A stretch of 64,000 nt of DNA from Saccharobesus litoralis (GCF_003063625.1 NZ_CP026604.1:248001-312000); one strand, 5' to 3'. Numbered from the stretch's first letter, positions 30,597-40,653 are shown. Numbers and translations are program-made. The notes: generated by a model from the letters alone, not told the origin.

Positions 30597-30810
30597 GTTT
30601 ATCACTATAAACTTTCACAAGCCCCTTTCAAATATAGTTTGTTATAAAAACACTTAAATTTTTTTACATTTCCTGTTACGCTTCTATCCCAATTAACACG
30701 GGTGTTTACAGACACAATAGATGTTAAAAATTTTAAAAATAAAAATGATTTAAGGATCCAGGTAGGGTGGTGTTTACAACAATGAAACCCCAATTTGGAG
30801 TGATAAAATA

Positions 30811-32754
30811 ATGACTAAAAATTTGTATCCTGTGCCTCAAGCTGTAAAAGACAGAGCATTAATTTCTAACGAAGATTATTTAGCTATGTATCAAGAATCG
30901 GTCGCTAATCCCGATTCTTTTTGGGCTGAGCACGGCAAACGTCTTGACTGGATAAAACCATTTACTCAAGTAAAAAACACCTGTTTTGAACCTAATAAAG
31001 TTTCCATAAAATGGTTTGAAGATGGTTTGCTAAATGCATCTTACAACTGTATCGATCGTCATTTAAAAGACAATGCTAATAAAACAGCCTTGATCTTCGA
31101 AGGTGATTCGCCTGAAGTCTCTTATTCAGTGACCTATCAACAAGTTCACGACAATGTCGCCAAAATTGCCAACGGTTTGAAAAAGCTTGGGGTAGAAAAG
31201 GGCGATAGAGTTGCTGTTTATATGCCTATGACGTTGGACGCAATTTATGCCATGCAAGCTTGCGCACGAATAGGTGCCGTTCACTCTGTAATTTTTGGTG
31301 GATTTTCACCAAATGCCATAGCTGATCGTATTGTAGATTCACAAGCTAAAGTGATCATTACTGCTGATGAAGCACGCCGCGGCGGAAGAACCGTTCCGTT
31401 AAAAGCCAATGTTGACGAAGCATTAGCCCGAAAAGACGTAACGAGTATCACGCATTGTTTAGTATTTAAAAATACCCAAGCTGATGTTGATTTTGATCCT
31501 GCCATTGATGTTTGGGCACATGAGTTAACCGCAGATTTACCCGCGGTCTGTGAACCCGAAGCCATGAATGCAGAAGATCCTTTGTTTATTTTGTATACAT
31601 CGGGTTCAACGGGTAAACCTAAAGGGGTTATGCACACTACAGGTGGCTACTTAACCTATGCGTCCATGACTCAAGAATTTATTTTTGATATTCATCCAGA
31701 CGATATTTATTGGTGTGCAGCTGATGTGGGTTGGATCACAGGTCATTCTTATATTGTATACGGCCCGATGGCAAATGGTTGTACACAAGTGATCTTTGAA
31801 GGCGTTCCCACTTATCCTTCTAGTTCACGTATTGGTGATGTTGTTGATAAACATCAAGTTACCGTTCTCTATACGGCACCTACCGCTATACGGGCATTAA
31901 TGGCCAAAGGTGATGAGCCTTATGCAACGAATAAACGTGATACCTTGCGTGTGATGGGTTCGGTAGGTGAGCCTATTAACCCTGAAGCATGGAACTGGTA
32001 TTACGAAAATATTGGTAACAGCCAATGCCCAATTGTTGATACTTGGTGGCAAACGGAAACCGGTGGCATCATGATAACGCCTTTACCAGGTGCAACAGAT
32101 TTAAAACCAGGTTCAGCCACCCGACCTTTCTTTGGTGTGCAACCTGCATTAGCCGACGCTGATGGTAATTTATTAGAAGGCGCTATCGACGGTAATTTAG
32201 TTATTTTAGATAGTTGGCCGGGTCAAGCTCGTACAATTTACGGAGACCATGAGCGATTTGAACAGACCTATTTTAGCACCTATGCAAATCGTTATTTTAC
32301 AGGCGATGGCGCACGACGTGACGAAGACGGTTATTTTTGGATAACTGGCCGAGTAGATGATGTATTAAATGTCTCTGGTCATCGTCTAGGCACAGCAGAA
32401 ATTGAAAGTGCTTTGGTTGCCCACGAATCGATTGCGGAAGCTGCAGTTGTTGGTTATCCGCACGATATAAAAGGCCAAGGTATATACGTTTATGTGACTC
32501 CTGTTGAAGGAATCGAAGCTGACGAAGAATTAACGAAAGCAGTTCGTAATTGGGTTAGAAAAGAGCTAAGCCCTATAGCGACACCTGATTTAATCCACTG
32601 GACAACAGGTTTACCAAAAACACGCTCAGGTAAAATTATGCGCCGTATTTTACGTAAAATTGCGGCAAATGAGCACCAAGCATTGGGTGATACATCAACA
32701 TTAGCGGATCCATCTGTTGTAGACGATTTAATAGAAAATCGTTTAAACCGCTAA
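30811..32754 (+). CDS. acs: Acetyl-CoA synthetase
   Basis: It activates acetate to acetyl-CoA through acetyl-AMP. The 647-residue length is standard. Motifs: [13 protein letters not shown], the P-loop [52 protein letters not shown] and the hinge [16 protein letters not shown]. The regulatory Lys lies in [15 protein letters not shown], the usual acetylation site. Start ATG 30811 has GGAG upstream. Its TAA stop (32752-32754) is directly followed by MITE copy 4. No clear CRP site was found upstream. Confidence 0.97.
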   Translation: MTKNLYPVPQAVKDRALISNEDYLAMYQESVANPDSFWAEHGKRLDWIKPFTQVKNTCFEPNKVSIKWFEDGLLNASYNCIDRHLKDNANKTALIFEGDSPEVSYSVTYQQVHDNVAKIANGLKKLGVEKGDRVAVYMPMTLDAIYAMQACARIGAVHSVIFGGFSPNAIADRIVDSQAKVIITADEARRGGRTVPLKANVDEALARKDVTSITHCLVFKNTQADVDFDPAIDVWAHELTADLPAVCEPEAMNAEDPLFILYTSGSTGKPKGVMHTTGGYLTYASMTQEFIFDIHPDDIYWCAADVGWITGHSYIVYGPMANGCTQVIFEGVPTYPSSSRIGDVVDKHQVTVLYTAPTAIRALMAKGDEPYATNKRDTLRVMGSVGEPINPEAWNWYYENIGNSQCPIVDTWWQTETGGIMITPLPGATDLKPGSATRPFFGVQPALADADGNLLEGAIDGNLVILDSWPGQARTIYGDHERFEQTYFSTYANRYFTGDGARRDEDGYFWITGRVDDVLNVSGHRLGTAEIESALVAHESIAEAAVVGYPHDIKGQGIYVYVTPVEGIEADEELTKAVRNWVRKELSPIATPDLIHWTTGLPKTRSGKIMRRILRKIAANEHQALGDTSTLADPSVVDDLIENRLNR

Positions 32755-32940
32755 TATAGTCTTCTCGTTCAAGTTTTATGGTTCATTGTCGGCGCTTACT
32801 CACCCCAATCACATAATAGAGCATATGCTCATGGGGTCTCGAAGCTTGCCTGCATGGATGCTGGTAAGGGGCGTGAGCAGGACGCGGTAGCTTTGACGGC
32901 TTCCCCTAAAACTCGATCGCTTTGACTATAGTTATCTAAA
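32755..32940 (-). mobile_element. MITE-like element, copy 4 (186 bp, inverted, internally deleted)
   Basis: It starts TATAGTCTTCTCG directly after the acs TAA stop and ends GATCGCTTTGACTATA. Relative to copy 2 it lacks the outer segments on both sides of the centre, and the deletions differ from copy 3. GAGCATATGCTC is kept. Confidence 0.78.
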
Positions 32941-33217
32941 TGTTGGCGTCTAAAATCTTTTTGGCGCCAACATTTCTTTTACCCCTAAAACGTGTTTACT
33001 TTTTATCATTCACATTTAAGTCGGCAAACCAGCTACAAGCATAAATGCTTATCAGCAAAGGCAAGCCGCTTATCTTAAAGCCTAACCCAATGTTAACAAC
33101 AACCAATGTTAGCGTATGGCATTTTCGCTATTAAATACCTAATCTTTATACCTTTTACTTGTTTCAATCCGCTGATTCGCTATGATAACGGCATAACAAA
33201 ATAGCGTTATTTAAGAT
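32941..33217. other. Gap between MITE copy 4 and the LacI gene
   Basis: It is AT-rich and contains a 6-bp inverted repeat, ATAACG (33185-33190) and CGTTAT (33205-33210), just upstream of the LacI-type start. This could be an autoregulatory site, but it is too short to claim. Confidence 0.3.
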
Positions 33218-34333
33218 ATGACTGACAAGCAAAAAAGTAAGAAAAAAAGTTCAGCCGCCGTTCGCGACAGTATAACCATGCAAGATGTAGCAAACGAAGC
33301 GGGCGTATCTTTAATGACAGCATGGCGAGCGCTGAATGGTGAGACCAATGTTAAACCTTCAACTAAAAAACGCATTGAAGATGCAGCCAAAAAAATCAAT
33401 TACACGTTAAATGTGGGTGCTCGGCAGTTAGCCGGTAGCCAATCTTATCAATTTTTATTGCTTTATAGTCATCAAAATACGGGATGGCGAGGTGAAGTGA
33501 TGATTGGCATGCTAAACGCGTCACGACGATTAGGCTATCATTTATTAATTGAAGGCTTACACGAAAACATTGAAGCGACACCGGCCAATCCATACGCTAA
33601 GTATGATAGTTCGCCGTTAGAAAAGTTGTTTGATAAACCCAATTACGATGGTGTTATTTTAATACCTGATGTCTGTTACGACGATCAAGTACTCGCGCTC
33701 ATTAAAAAAAGTGGTTTACCTTGCGTACGACTAAGTGAACGACCGCAATCCGGTATTTTACCGCGAGTCAGTATTGATAACTTTCAGTCAGCTTACGAAA
33801 TTACCAGTTATTTAATTGAGCTAGGCCATCAAAAGTTAGCAATAGCAGCAGGGCCAGAAGAACATTTTGAATCTAAATTGCGACTAGATGGCTTTAAAGC
33901 TGCGTTAGTCGATGCCGGTATTGAACCTAATCCTAAATGGATCCGCCATGGCAGTTGGAATGTACAATCCGGAACAAAAATAGGTCACTATTTACTGTCT
34001 AAAGAAGATCGACCCACAGCTATTTTTGCTTGTAACGACGATATGGCTGCCGGAGTCATGGCGGCTGCCCAACAAGCAGGTATCAAAGTGCCTGACGATT
34101 TAAGTATTTGCGGCAATGGTAATACCCCACTGTCTACTTCAATATTCCCACAACTGACTACTATTGAACAGCCACTCAATGAACTAGGCGAAGCCGCTGT
34201 TGAAATACTTGCATCCATTATTAAACAGAATAAATCGAGTTCAGGTTCAGATAATGATGCCAAAAATTTAGTTAAGCATGTTCCTCATAAAATATATTAC
34301 CGAGGGTCAACTAGCTCAATTAAATCAGTTTAG
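33218..34333 (+). CDS. LacI-family transcriptional regulator, 371 aa
   Basis: After a basic N-terminal tail the helix-turn-helix reads ITMQDVANEAGVSLMTAWRALN, with the hinge helix at KPSTKKRIEDAAKKINYTLN. The C-terminal ~290 residues form a periplasmic-binding-protein fold typical of LacI/GalR (YDGVILIP, RVSIDNFQSAYEIT, ELGHQKLAIAAGPEEH, FACNDDMAAGVMAAA, DLSICGNGNTPLSTS). Such regulators usually respond to sugars. Its target is not evident. It converges with the diguanylate cyclase gene and the two overlap by 9 bp at their 3' ends. Confidence 0.9.
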   Translation: MTDKQKSKKKSSAAVRDSITMQDVANEAGVSLMTAWRALNGETNVKPSTKKRIEDAAKKINYTLNVGARQLAGSQSYQFLLLYSHQNTGWRGEVMIGMLNASRRLGYHLLIEGLHENIEATPANPYAKYDSSPLEKLFDKPNYDGVILIPDVCYDDQVLALIKKSGLPCVRLSERPQSGILPRVSIDNFQSAYEITSYLIELGHQKLAIAAGPEEHFESKLRLDGFKAALVDAGIEPNPKWIRHGSWNVQSGTKIGHYLLSKEDRPTAIFACNDDMAAGVMAAAQQAGIKVPDDLSICGNGNTPLSTSIFPQLTTIEQPLNELGEAAVEILASIIKQNKSSSGSDNDAKNLVKHVPHKIYYRGSTSSIKSV

Positions 34334-35776
34334 TTCGACTAAATTTTTACCTTTCCCTTTCGCTTTATATAAAGCTTGGTCTGCGCGTAAAACAATATCT
34401 TGTTGAGAGTCACCTTCACGAATAGTTGTTACGCCTAAACTACAGGTTTTGTGTCCAACTTCAGGAAAAGAAAATTGTTCAACTTCAAAGCGTATTTTAT
34501 CGGCTAAAAACTCGGCGCCGATTAAATCTGTTTCAGGGCAGAGAATAATAAATTCTTCGCCACCCCAGCGTCCGACAAAATCCATGTTTCGGGTATGAGT
34601 TTTCAGTAACTTAGCAAACTCAACTAAGATTAAGTCACCCGTTAAATGGCCGTATTCATCATTAACTTGTTTAAAATTATCCAAATCCAACAAGATAACT
34701 GAAAAGACTGAATGAAAACGATCGTAACGGTTTAGCTCGACTTCAAATGATTCTTCAATTTTTAATCGATTATGTAAACCGGTCAGCATATCGACAGTGG
34801 CGAGTTGTTCTAAAGATGCATTTTTTTCTTCAAGCAAGGTTTTGGCTGCATTCAGCTCGTTAACCGCTTTTCGGGTTTTTTCGTTGGCTTTTATTAACCG
34901 TCGGTTCCAATACAAAGATAAAATCAAAAAAGAACCGACTAATAATAAAACTTGTAGCGCTAAAGAATAATCAAACCCTTTTTCAAAACGAATGGATACC
35001 CAAGTGTTATATATCGCTTGGCGTTCTTCTTTAGTTATAGAGGCTAGTGCTTTATCAATAACGTTTACCAATAAAGGTTCGTCATTACGAACTGCAATAG
35101 AAGGTGAAGAGCTGTAATGTAATTGGCCTGATACTTTAATATCGAGCGTTGCACTTTGTTGTATTTTATAACCAATAGCCAAAGCTGAATCGACATAAGC
35201 AAACGACTTTTTTTCTCGAACTAATTGGATCCCTTCGTCTATATTGGCAACCTCTATTAAATTCAAGGTCGGATACTGTAACTTTAAATGCTCTGTTACC
35301 GCATATCCTTTAACTGCAGCAATTGTTTTGTCGGCAATTAGGTCAAAAGATTCAATAAACGGTTGATCGACAAGTGTAGCAACAACAAAAGGGTAAGTTA
35401 TATAAGGTTGGGTAAAGTTAAAATAGGCTTGTCTATCTGCAGTTTTACGCGCCATAGAAATAATATCGCAGCGCCGTTGTTTAGCAAATTCGAGTGTTTG
35501 TGCCCAAGAATGAGTGCGTACCAGTTTGACCTGTATATTTAGCCGTTTGGCGACCAAAGATAAGTAATCCGCTGCAATCCCTTCATGGTGGCCGAATTGA
35601 TTTATCCTTTCATAAGGCATCCAATCTGGATCGACACACATTTTAATAGCCGATGTTTTCTGTAAATAAGTTAACTCGCTATTGGTTAACTCAAGTGAAA
35701 AAGCGTTATAAGGCAAAGCGATAGCAGCCAAAAGCAAATAAAATTTATATATAGTGGTGGTTATCGCTTTGCACAT
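34325..35776 (-). CDS. Diguanylate cyclase with periplasmic SBP_bac_3 sensor domain, 483 aa
   Basis: A signal peptide is followed by a solute-binding-protein domain of the family 3 type (~35-260: MCVDPDWMPYERINQFGHHEGIAADYLSLV region and VREKKSFAYVDSALAIGYK). One TM follows at ~270-290 (LQVLLLVGSFLILSLYW), then a coiled coil (~295-330) and a GGDEF domain. The active-site motif is GGEEF, and RNMD sits exactly five residues upstream, so the product-inhibition I-site is kept. The enzyme should make c-di-GMP in response to a periplasmic small molecule, possibly an amino acid. It is convergent with the LacI gene. c-di-GMP could link to flagellar stator control, but nothing in the sequence shows this. 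Confidence 0.9.
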   Translation of the reverse strand: MCKAITTTIYKFYLLLAAIALPYNAFSLELTNSELTYLQKTSAIKMCVDPDWMPYERINQFGHHEGIAADYLSLVAKRLNIQVKLVRTHSWAQTLEFAKQRRCDIISMARKTADRQAYFNFTQPYITYPFVVATLVDQPFIESFDLIADKTIAAVKGYAVTEHLKLQYPTLNLIEVANIDEGIQLVREKKSFAYVDSALAIGYKIQQSATLDIKVSGQLHYSSSPSIAVRNDEPLLVNVIDKALASITKEERQAIYNTWVSIRFEKGFDYSLALQVLLLVGSFLILSLYWNRRLIKANEKTRKAVNELNAAKTLLEEKNASLEQLATVDMLTGLHNRLKIEESFEVELNRYDRFHSVFSVILLDLDNFKQVNDEYGHLTGDLILVEFAKLLKTHTRNMDFVGRWGGEEFIILCPETDLIGAEFLADKIRFEVEQFSFPEVGHKTCSLGVTTIREGDSQQDIVLRADQALYKAKGKGKNLVELN

Positions 35777-35848
35777 TTACGCGTACGAACGCTCGGTATA
35801 AAAATGATATTCGGCGATTATGCCATAAACCGTTTGTTTTTAGCACGC

Positions 35849-38410
35849 TTAGGGTGATTGAAATATATCACTCATTACGACATAAGCGAGTAGCACCTGC
35901 ATACCATAGTCACGCTGCTTAATACCCTCGACTATTTCATCTATTGTTGCATCGTCCTGATAAGTCATTTCTCTGCCTGTGGCATAGGTCAGTAGTTTTT
36001 TAACTAAATTTTTAGCAAAAATATCTTTGCGTTTAAGCAATTGCTTTTTTAAATCCTTTTCATTAGTCACCACATCACCGGATAATAGTTGAGCATGGCC
36101 ATCAATATTTTTTGCTAACTTTTTAGCTTTTTTCCATGGTATGCCGTGCGGAAAATACTTATAGCGCAAGCCACCAATCGGATTATAAAACTCTAATGGA
36201 AAACCCCACGAGTCTATTTTTGCATGACAATCATTACAGGTGTCTATGCTTCTGTGTTTTGCTAATTGCTCTTTAATTGTCGTTGCGCCTCGTGTATCTG
36301 GCTCTATCGGCGGAACATCTGCCGGCGGAGGTGCGGTTGGTGTTCCCAATAAACTTTCTAATACCCATACACCGCGTAATACGGGGGACGTATCAACCCC
36401 ATTTGCGCTGGTGGTAAGCACACTGGCATGCCCGAGTAATCCGCCACGACGAGCTTGTTTGGGTAATTTCACATACTGTAATTGCTCGCCAAACTCGCCA
36501 TCAATTTTATAGTGTTTGGCTAGGCCGTCATTGATAAAACTGTAATCAGAGTTTAAAAATTCAGTAATAGGGCGGTTTGCTTGAAGTATAAAATCAACTA
36601 AAGCTTCGGTTTCGGCCAACATAGCCGTTTCTAACCTATCGTTATAATAAGTCGGATATTGTTTAACACTGGGTGCCATTGCTCCAATTTTATCTAACCT
36701 CAGCCAAGCACGAGTAAAATATTTTGCGAATGCTTTTGATTTGGGATCCTCAAGCATACGTTGTGTTTGTTGCCATAAAATTTGCGGATCATTGAGTTCA
36801 TCCCGTGCCGCTAACGACAATAGTGTCTCATCTGGCATTGAGCTCCATAACAAATAAGATAGCCGTGTCGCAATTTGGTAACTATTAAGCTTAGCTTGCT
36901 CACTGCTGCCTTCATCTAAATACAAAAAACGAGGCGACGTTAGAATTGCGGTCAAGCCTTGTTTAATGGCTAATTCCGCACTTTGCCCACTTTTAATACG
37001 AGTTTGTATAAAATTAATATAAGGTTGAATTTGTTGTTTAGTGATAGGTTGGCGAAACGCCTTGCGCGCAAAATTAATTATCGTTTTTTCGATATTAACG
37101 TCATTGGCATCTGTGGTATCACCAACTATATCGACATGGTTTTTCGGTGGCCATTCATTGTTAAAAGGACCTTGTAATCGCATACCATGAATACGTACAC
37201 GAGGGCCTTGATAAAGTTCGGAAAACGCTTGGTAATTATCTGCTAACTTGGGAACTGGCTTTCCTTCTTTTAATAAGCGCTTTTTATCATTATCGTTTAA
37301 TTTAATTGTTTCAGGTAAATAGCGCTTTTGAACTTGGTTAATGATACCAAACGTTCTGCCAGGGCCATTTATCCAGTGCACGTAAAATGATGAACCTTTA
37401 GGTAGCCAAACTGAAACTTCATAGGTTTTTGCTTGCTCAGTTAAATCAAACGCTCCAATAAAGACTCGACCATCACTTGCCCCCGGTTTTAGCAATTCGG
37501 GTTTAGGCACATGCCATAACCCTAGCTTTAACGGTTTATCGTGATCGATTTTAATTATCTTTTTATCATACGGGTGATCCAAACCAACGGCAGAAGCCGC
37601 GACGGTAATTTTGTATATACCGTTGGCCGGTACACCTTTTTTACTAAAACGAGTAGGATAAACTGGCCAAAATTCATCAACTTCACCATGGCCTATATCG
37701 ACATATTTATGATCTTTATCTATCACCCGATATGAAACAGATGGACGAGTGATTTCTTTTTTATGAAATAACTTGGTGGGCGGAAAATGCCAAGTTTTAT
37801 TACGTGGCTGGCTTTGGTTAAAAACCAAAGTTTGATCTAAGTAATGATCAGCAGCTTGCATATATAACTGCAGTTGATAGTCAGATAATATTTGTTTATC
37901 ACCCAAATTCGTAAACCCATGATGGCTTTCATCACGAGGAAATGCTGTTGTTGCGTCGGATGCATCTGGGTATACACCTAAAAGGTCACGCAACGTATTC
38001 TTATATTCATAACGCGTTAATCTGCGCAATATCGTATGTTGAGTTTGTGCAAGATGTTCTTTGTGAGTGAGGTAATCCGTCATTTGCGCAATAATATTTT
38101 TACGTAATTCGTGACTAGGTTGTTCACCTTCATCTGGCGGCGGCATTTCACTTAAATTCAATTGCTCTAGCATGTCATGCAGTGAGTCATCGTCTAATGG
38201 TTTTTCACCGTTAACAAATGGAACAAAGTTTAAATCACCTTCTTCATCTTCTGGGTTATGACAACTGACACAATACTTATCGACAAATTGCATAATAGAA
38301 GGATCGATATTATTAGTGTTATTAACGGCCCAGGCATTAGAATTCAACAAAAGGTAACACAAGAGTGATGGTATAAACTGAGCTTTTAGCATTTTAGTTA
38401 CCGTAGACAT
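35849..38410 (-). CDS. Secreted DUF1587/1595/1592/1588/1585 multiheme-type protein, 853 aa
   Basis: After a signal peptide (MLKAQFIPSLLCYLLLNSNAWA) the first heme motif is CVSCH at residues 47-51, with DEEGDLNF after it, a Planctomycetes-type cytochrome. DUF1587 follows (LRRLTRYEYKNTLRDLLGV), then a ~250-residue carbohydrate-binding-like beta region, DUF1595 (NFARKAFRQPITKQQIQPY) and DUF1592 (SSEQAKLNSYQIATRLSYLL). Next come DUF1588 (RRGGLLGHASVLTTSANG) with a second CxxCH (CNDCH, ~724-728), and DUF1585 (ATGREMTYQDDATIDEIVEG). There is no CBM2 or YceI, unlike 5990-9217. Its start overlaps the DUF1552 stop by one base (TAATG), so the two are translationally coupled. Confidence 0.87.
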   Translation of the reverse strand: MSTVTKMLKAQFIPSLLCYLLLNSNAWAVNNTNNIDPSIMQFVDKYCVSCHNPEDEEGDLNFVPFVNGEKPLDDDSLHDMLEQLNLSEMPPPDEGEQPSHELRKNIIAQMTDYLTHKEHLAQTQHTILRRLTRYEYKNTLRDLLGVYPDASDATTAFPRDESHHGFTNLGDKQILSDYQLQLYMQAADHYLDQTLVFNQSQPRNKTWHFPPTKLFHKKEITRPSVSYRVIDKDHKYVDIGHGEVDEFWPVYPTRFSKKGVPANGIYKITVAASAVGLDHPYDKKIIKIDHDKPLKLGLWHVPKPELLKPGASDGRVFIGAFDLTEQAKTYEVSVWLPKGSSFYVHWINGPGRTFGIINQVQKRYLPETIKLNDNDKKRLLKEGKPVPKLADNYQAFSELYQGPRVRIHGMRLQGPFNNEWPPKNHVDIVGDTTDANDVNIEKTIINFARKAFRQPITKQQIQPYINFIQTRIKSGQSAELAIKQGLTAILTSPRFLYLDEGSSEQAKLNSYQIATRLSYLLWSSMPDETLLSLAARDELNDPQILWQQTQRMLEDPKSKAFAKYFTRAWLRLDKIGAMAPSVKQYPTYYNDRLETAMLAETEALVDFILQANRPITEFLNSDYSFINDGLAKHYKIDGEFGEQLQYVKLPKQARRGGLLGHASVLTTSANGVDTSPVLRGVWVLESLLGTPTAPPPADVPPIEPDTRGATTIKEQLAKHRSIDTCNDCHAKIDSWGFPLEFYNPIGGLRYKYFPHGIPWKKAKKLAKNIDGHAQLLSGDVVTNEKDLKKQLLKRKDIFAKNLVKKLLTYATGREMTYQDDATIDEIVEGIKQRDYGMQVLLAYVVMSDIFQSP

Positions 38411-39702
38411 TAGCTTGATCTCAACTGCGTTAATGAGCCAGTAGCTAAATTAAATGAGTCTGTTTCAATACCAAACTGTTGCAACATAGAAACATATAAA
38501 TTAGCGGCAGGTATTGAGTTACCCGAATTATTTTGTGATGAAAAACTTAAATGCTGACCATGTTTAAATCCGCCACCAACCAATAACAAAGGCAGGTTTT
38601 TATTTGAATGAGAATTTGCATTGCCCATACCACTACCAAGTAATGTCTGCGTATGACTTAGCAATGATGAACCATCACTTTCTTTTATTTCATCTAGTTT
38701 GCTAATAAAGCGAGCGAATTGTTGAGTATGAAATTTTTCAATAATAGATAATTCGTTAATATATTCTGTCACTTTACCGTGGTGAGATAATTGATGATAA
38801 CCTCGACTAATATCTAAACCGCCGGCATTGCGGCCAATATCATAAATTTCGAAGGTGACGATACGGGTTAAATCTGTTTGTAATGCAAGGGCGATCAAAT
38901 CATAAAATAGCGGTACTCGATCAACAAAATCCGCACTATCAGCTCCCATGGATAGGTCATAATCAACTTGAGGTTTAGGAGTATCGATCCACGACTCAGA
39001 TTGTTCTAATCGTTTTTCGACTTCACGAACACTAGTAAAATATTCATCCAATTTTTGCTTATCTTCAAAACCAACCCGTTTTTCAAGAAACTTAGCATCG
39101 TGTCTAACTAAATCGAGAATACTGGTTTGCGCCGCTATTTCTTTTCGTTTTAACTGTTTTTGATGTTGATTAAAAGGCTTAAACAACATGTCGAATGTTT
39201 GATTCAAACTTTCGATAGGTGGAATAGCCGAACCATGGGCATTCCATGACATTCTATTGGTTAAATCAGAACGTGGTGATAATTGTAGTGATGGGAAACG
39301 AGTTAACTTACCAACATGCTGAGCTGCTTTTTGATCTAGGCTGATATTAAATTCAGGAAAATTCTTCGCATTCTTAGATAAAATACCAGACAAAAAAGCA
39401 TGTACACCGCGATGCCCACCAGTCGCGTTTTCACCATGGTCGAGACCAGATAAAACAGTAAACTGATCTTTAAATTTTGCTAGCGGGCTTAACAAAGGCG
39501 GTAAAGAATAATTTAAACCTGTTTGATTTGGAAAAAACAAATCGGGCACAAAACCAAAATGTGTACCCACACAAACCATGCGCTTAGGTGCAGGAATCTT
39601 ATTTTTTGGGCTAGCCATCACATTCAATTGAGGTAATGCCATTGCAACACCACCTAAGCCTCGCAAAAAACTGCGCCTATTTAACGTTAATGTTTTGTTC
39701 AT
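38410..39702 (-). CDS. DUF1552 protein with Tat leader, 430 aa
   Basis: The N-terminus has NRRSFLRGLGGVAMALPQL, a clear twin-arginine leader. The body carries the family landmarks MVCVGTHFGFVPDLFFP, SGLDHGENATGGHRGVHAFL, VTFEIYDIGRNAGGLDISRG, a YHQLSHHGK segment and LLGSGMGNANSHSNKNLPLLLVGGG. Multiple His and Asp suggest a metal centre, but no activity is known for the family as far as I am aware. It is first in a two-gene operon with the DUF1592-type gene; the order is the reverse of the 5990-10464 pair. It is a paralogue of the 9235-10464 protein. Start is ATG 39702. Confidence 0.87.
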   Translation of the reverse strand: MNKTLTLNRRSFLRGLGGVAMALPQLNVMASPKNKIPAPKRMVCVGTHFGFVPDLFFPNQTGLNYSLPPLLSPLAKFKDQFTVLSGLDHGENATGGHRGVHAFLSGILSKNAKNFPEFNISLDQKAAQHVGKLTRFPSLQLSPRSDLTNRMSWNAHGSAIPPIESLNQTFDMLFKPFNQHQKQLKRKEIAAQTSILDLVRHDAKFLEKRVGFEDKQKLDEYFTSVREVEKRLEQSESWIDTPKPQVDYDLSMGADSADFVDRVPLFYDLIALALQTDLTRIVTFEIYDIGRNAGGLDISRGYHQLSHHGKVTEYINELSIIEKFHTQQFARFISKLDEIKESDGSSLLSHTQTLLGSGMGNANSHSNKNLPLLLVGGGFKHGQHLSFSSQNNSGNSIPAANLYVSMLQQFGIETDSFNLATGSLTQLRSS

Positions 39703-40121
39703 TTAACCCAAAAACTACATAGTATAAATATTGAAAACATCATATCTAACAAGATTTAACAATCATCAATATTTACAAAGTTTTACTTTTACAGGTGAAA
39801 TGCATTTACTACACCGAACCCATGCAACCGATAATGTAGATTATGTTAAATATAATCTAAACTGGACTTGGTTCCAGTTGGTTTAGATAGCGCCATTCAA
39901 ATCGAGAATTTCCGGCACAAAGTTAGCTTTTCCCCACTAAAAGTAAATGTCGATTTAATACCAAGTATCAATAATTAGTGTAATCCTGGACGTTTAACTA
40001 GGTTTCACTAAAATTTACCAAGTTAAAAACCGTATTTAAGTGACTTATATTTGTAGTCACACAAAGTTTACTCCATATACTTAGTAACCCTATTTAATTA
40101 GCGCAAACTTTAGGGTTACCG
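39703..40121. other. AT-rich intergenic region upstream of the DUF1552 operon
   Basis: No gene is visible here. It should contain the minus-strand promoter of the DUF1552/DUF1592 operon. I find no convincing operator. Confidence 0.4.
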
Positions 40122-40208
40122 ATGACATTAAAAACAAACAAATACAATTACTTTCTTAAACTAATACTTTTAATAATATTGTTACTCATAAGTTTTAACG
40201 TTGAGTAA
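40122..40208 (+). CDS. Candidate 28-residue hydrophobic small protein
   Basis: ATG 40122 to TAA 40206-40208 encodes a short basic head (MTLKTNKYNYFLK) and one hydrophobic helix (LILLIILLLIS), ending NVE. AGGG lies 7 nt upstream. It resembles single-pass small membrane proteins or a type-I-toxin-like peptide. There is no antisense RNA or conservation evidence, so it may be chance in AT-rich DNA. Confidence 0.3.
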   Translation: MTLKTNKYNYFLKLILLIILLLISFNVE

Positions 40209-40301
40209 AAACACCAAGAAACAAATTTTTTATTTGATCTAGTTAACAATTCGGCTTAGTCACTTAAGGTTATGAATGGCTTTAAGGTGTTACGCACTAG
40301 G

Positions 40302-40526
40302 CTACCAATTCAATTTAATTTTGATTAGTTGAAATCTCACTTGTTGTTGAGGCTCGCTTAAAGCGCCTACTTTTGGTGCCTCGACAATGGCTGTAGATAT
40401 TAGGAAATATCGCGGCTAGAAACCAAGCCTGAAGCAGCTCTGCTGCTATTTTAAAAATTAATTTCGACCTACATGGATGTAGGAAATGCCGTTAAGCGTC
40501 AGGAACTGCGAACGGTGACCTACATT
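40302..40526 (+). repeat. Interspersed repeat family 2, copy A
   Basis: The segment runs from CAATTTAATTTTGATTAGTTG, through a GGCTCGCTTAAAGCGCC-type hairpin region, AAACCAAGCC, GCAGCTCTGCTGC and ATTTCGACC, to the palindrome CCTACATGGATGTAGG and one 51-bp-type unit. The same modules recur inverted at 57418-57660 and partly at 49100-49443. A further TTCAACTGATCATTTCTTT motif follows at ~40557. Confidence 0.7.
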
Positions 40527-40590
40527 AATTAAGTTTTTCTTACTACCTCAGTACTTTCAACTGATCATTTCTTTCTGAAAACAGTATAGC

Positions 40591-40653
40591 TTGTTAGTTA
40601 TAACAAAGTTGACACGGGCAATAGGCGGCGTACAATTATTTATGTTATAACAA
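40591..40653 (+). promoter_or_regulatory. Promoter and paired operator-like repeats of the mazEF-like operon
   Basis: TTGACA (40609-40614) and TACAAT (40631-40636) are 16 bp apart, a strong sigma-70 promoter. GTTATAACAA occurs twice, at 40597-40606 and 40644-40653, flanking the promoter. The first is part of TTGTTA-N4-TAACAA, the second of the palindrome TGTTATAACA (40643-40652). AAGGAGG follows before the first start codon. The arrangement suggests autorepression by the antitoxin. Confidence 0.65.

Noticed and set aside
30605-30793. 62-residue minus-strand frame between pomB and acs
   Set aside because: AT-rich, no ribosome-binding site and it covers the acs promoter region.
39703-40310. 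Riboswitch or tRNA-like structure upstream of the DUF1552 operon
   Set aside because: No conserved core, cloverleaf or stable hairpin was visible.
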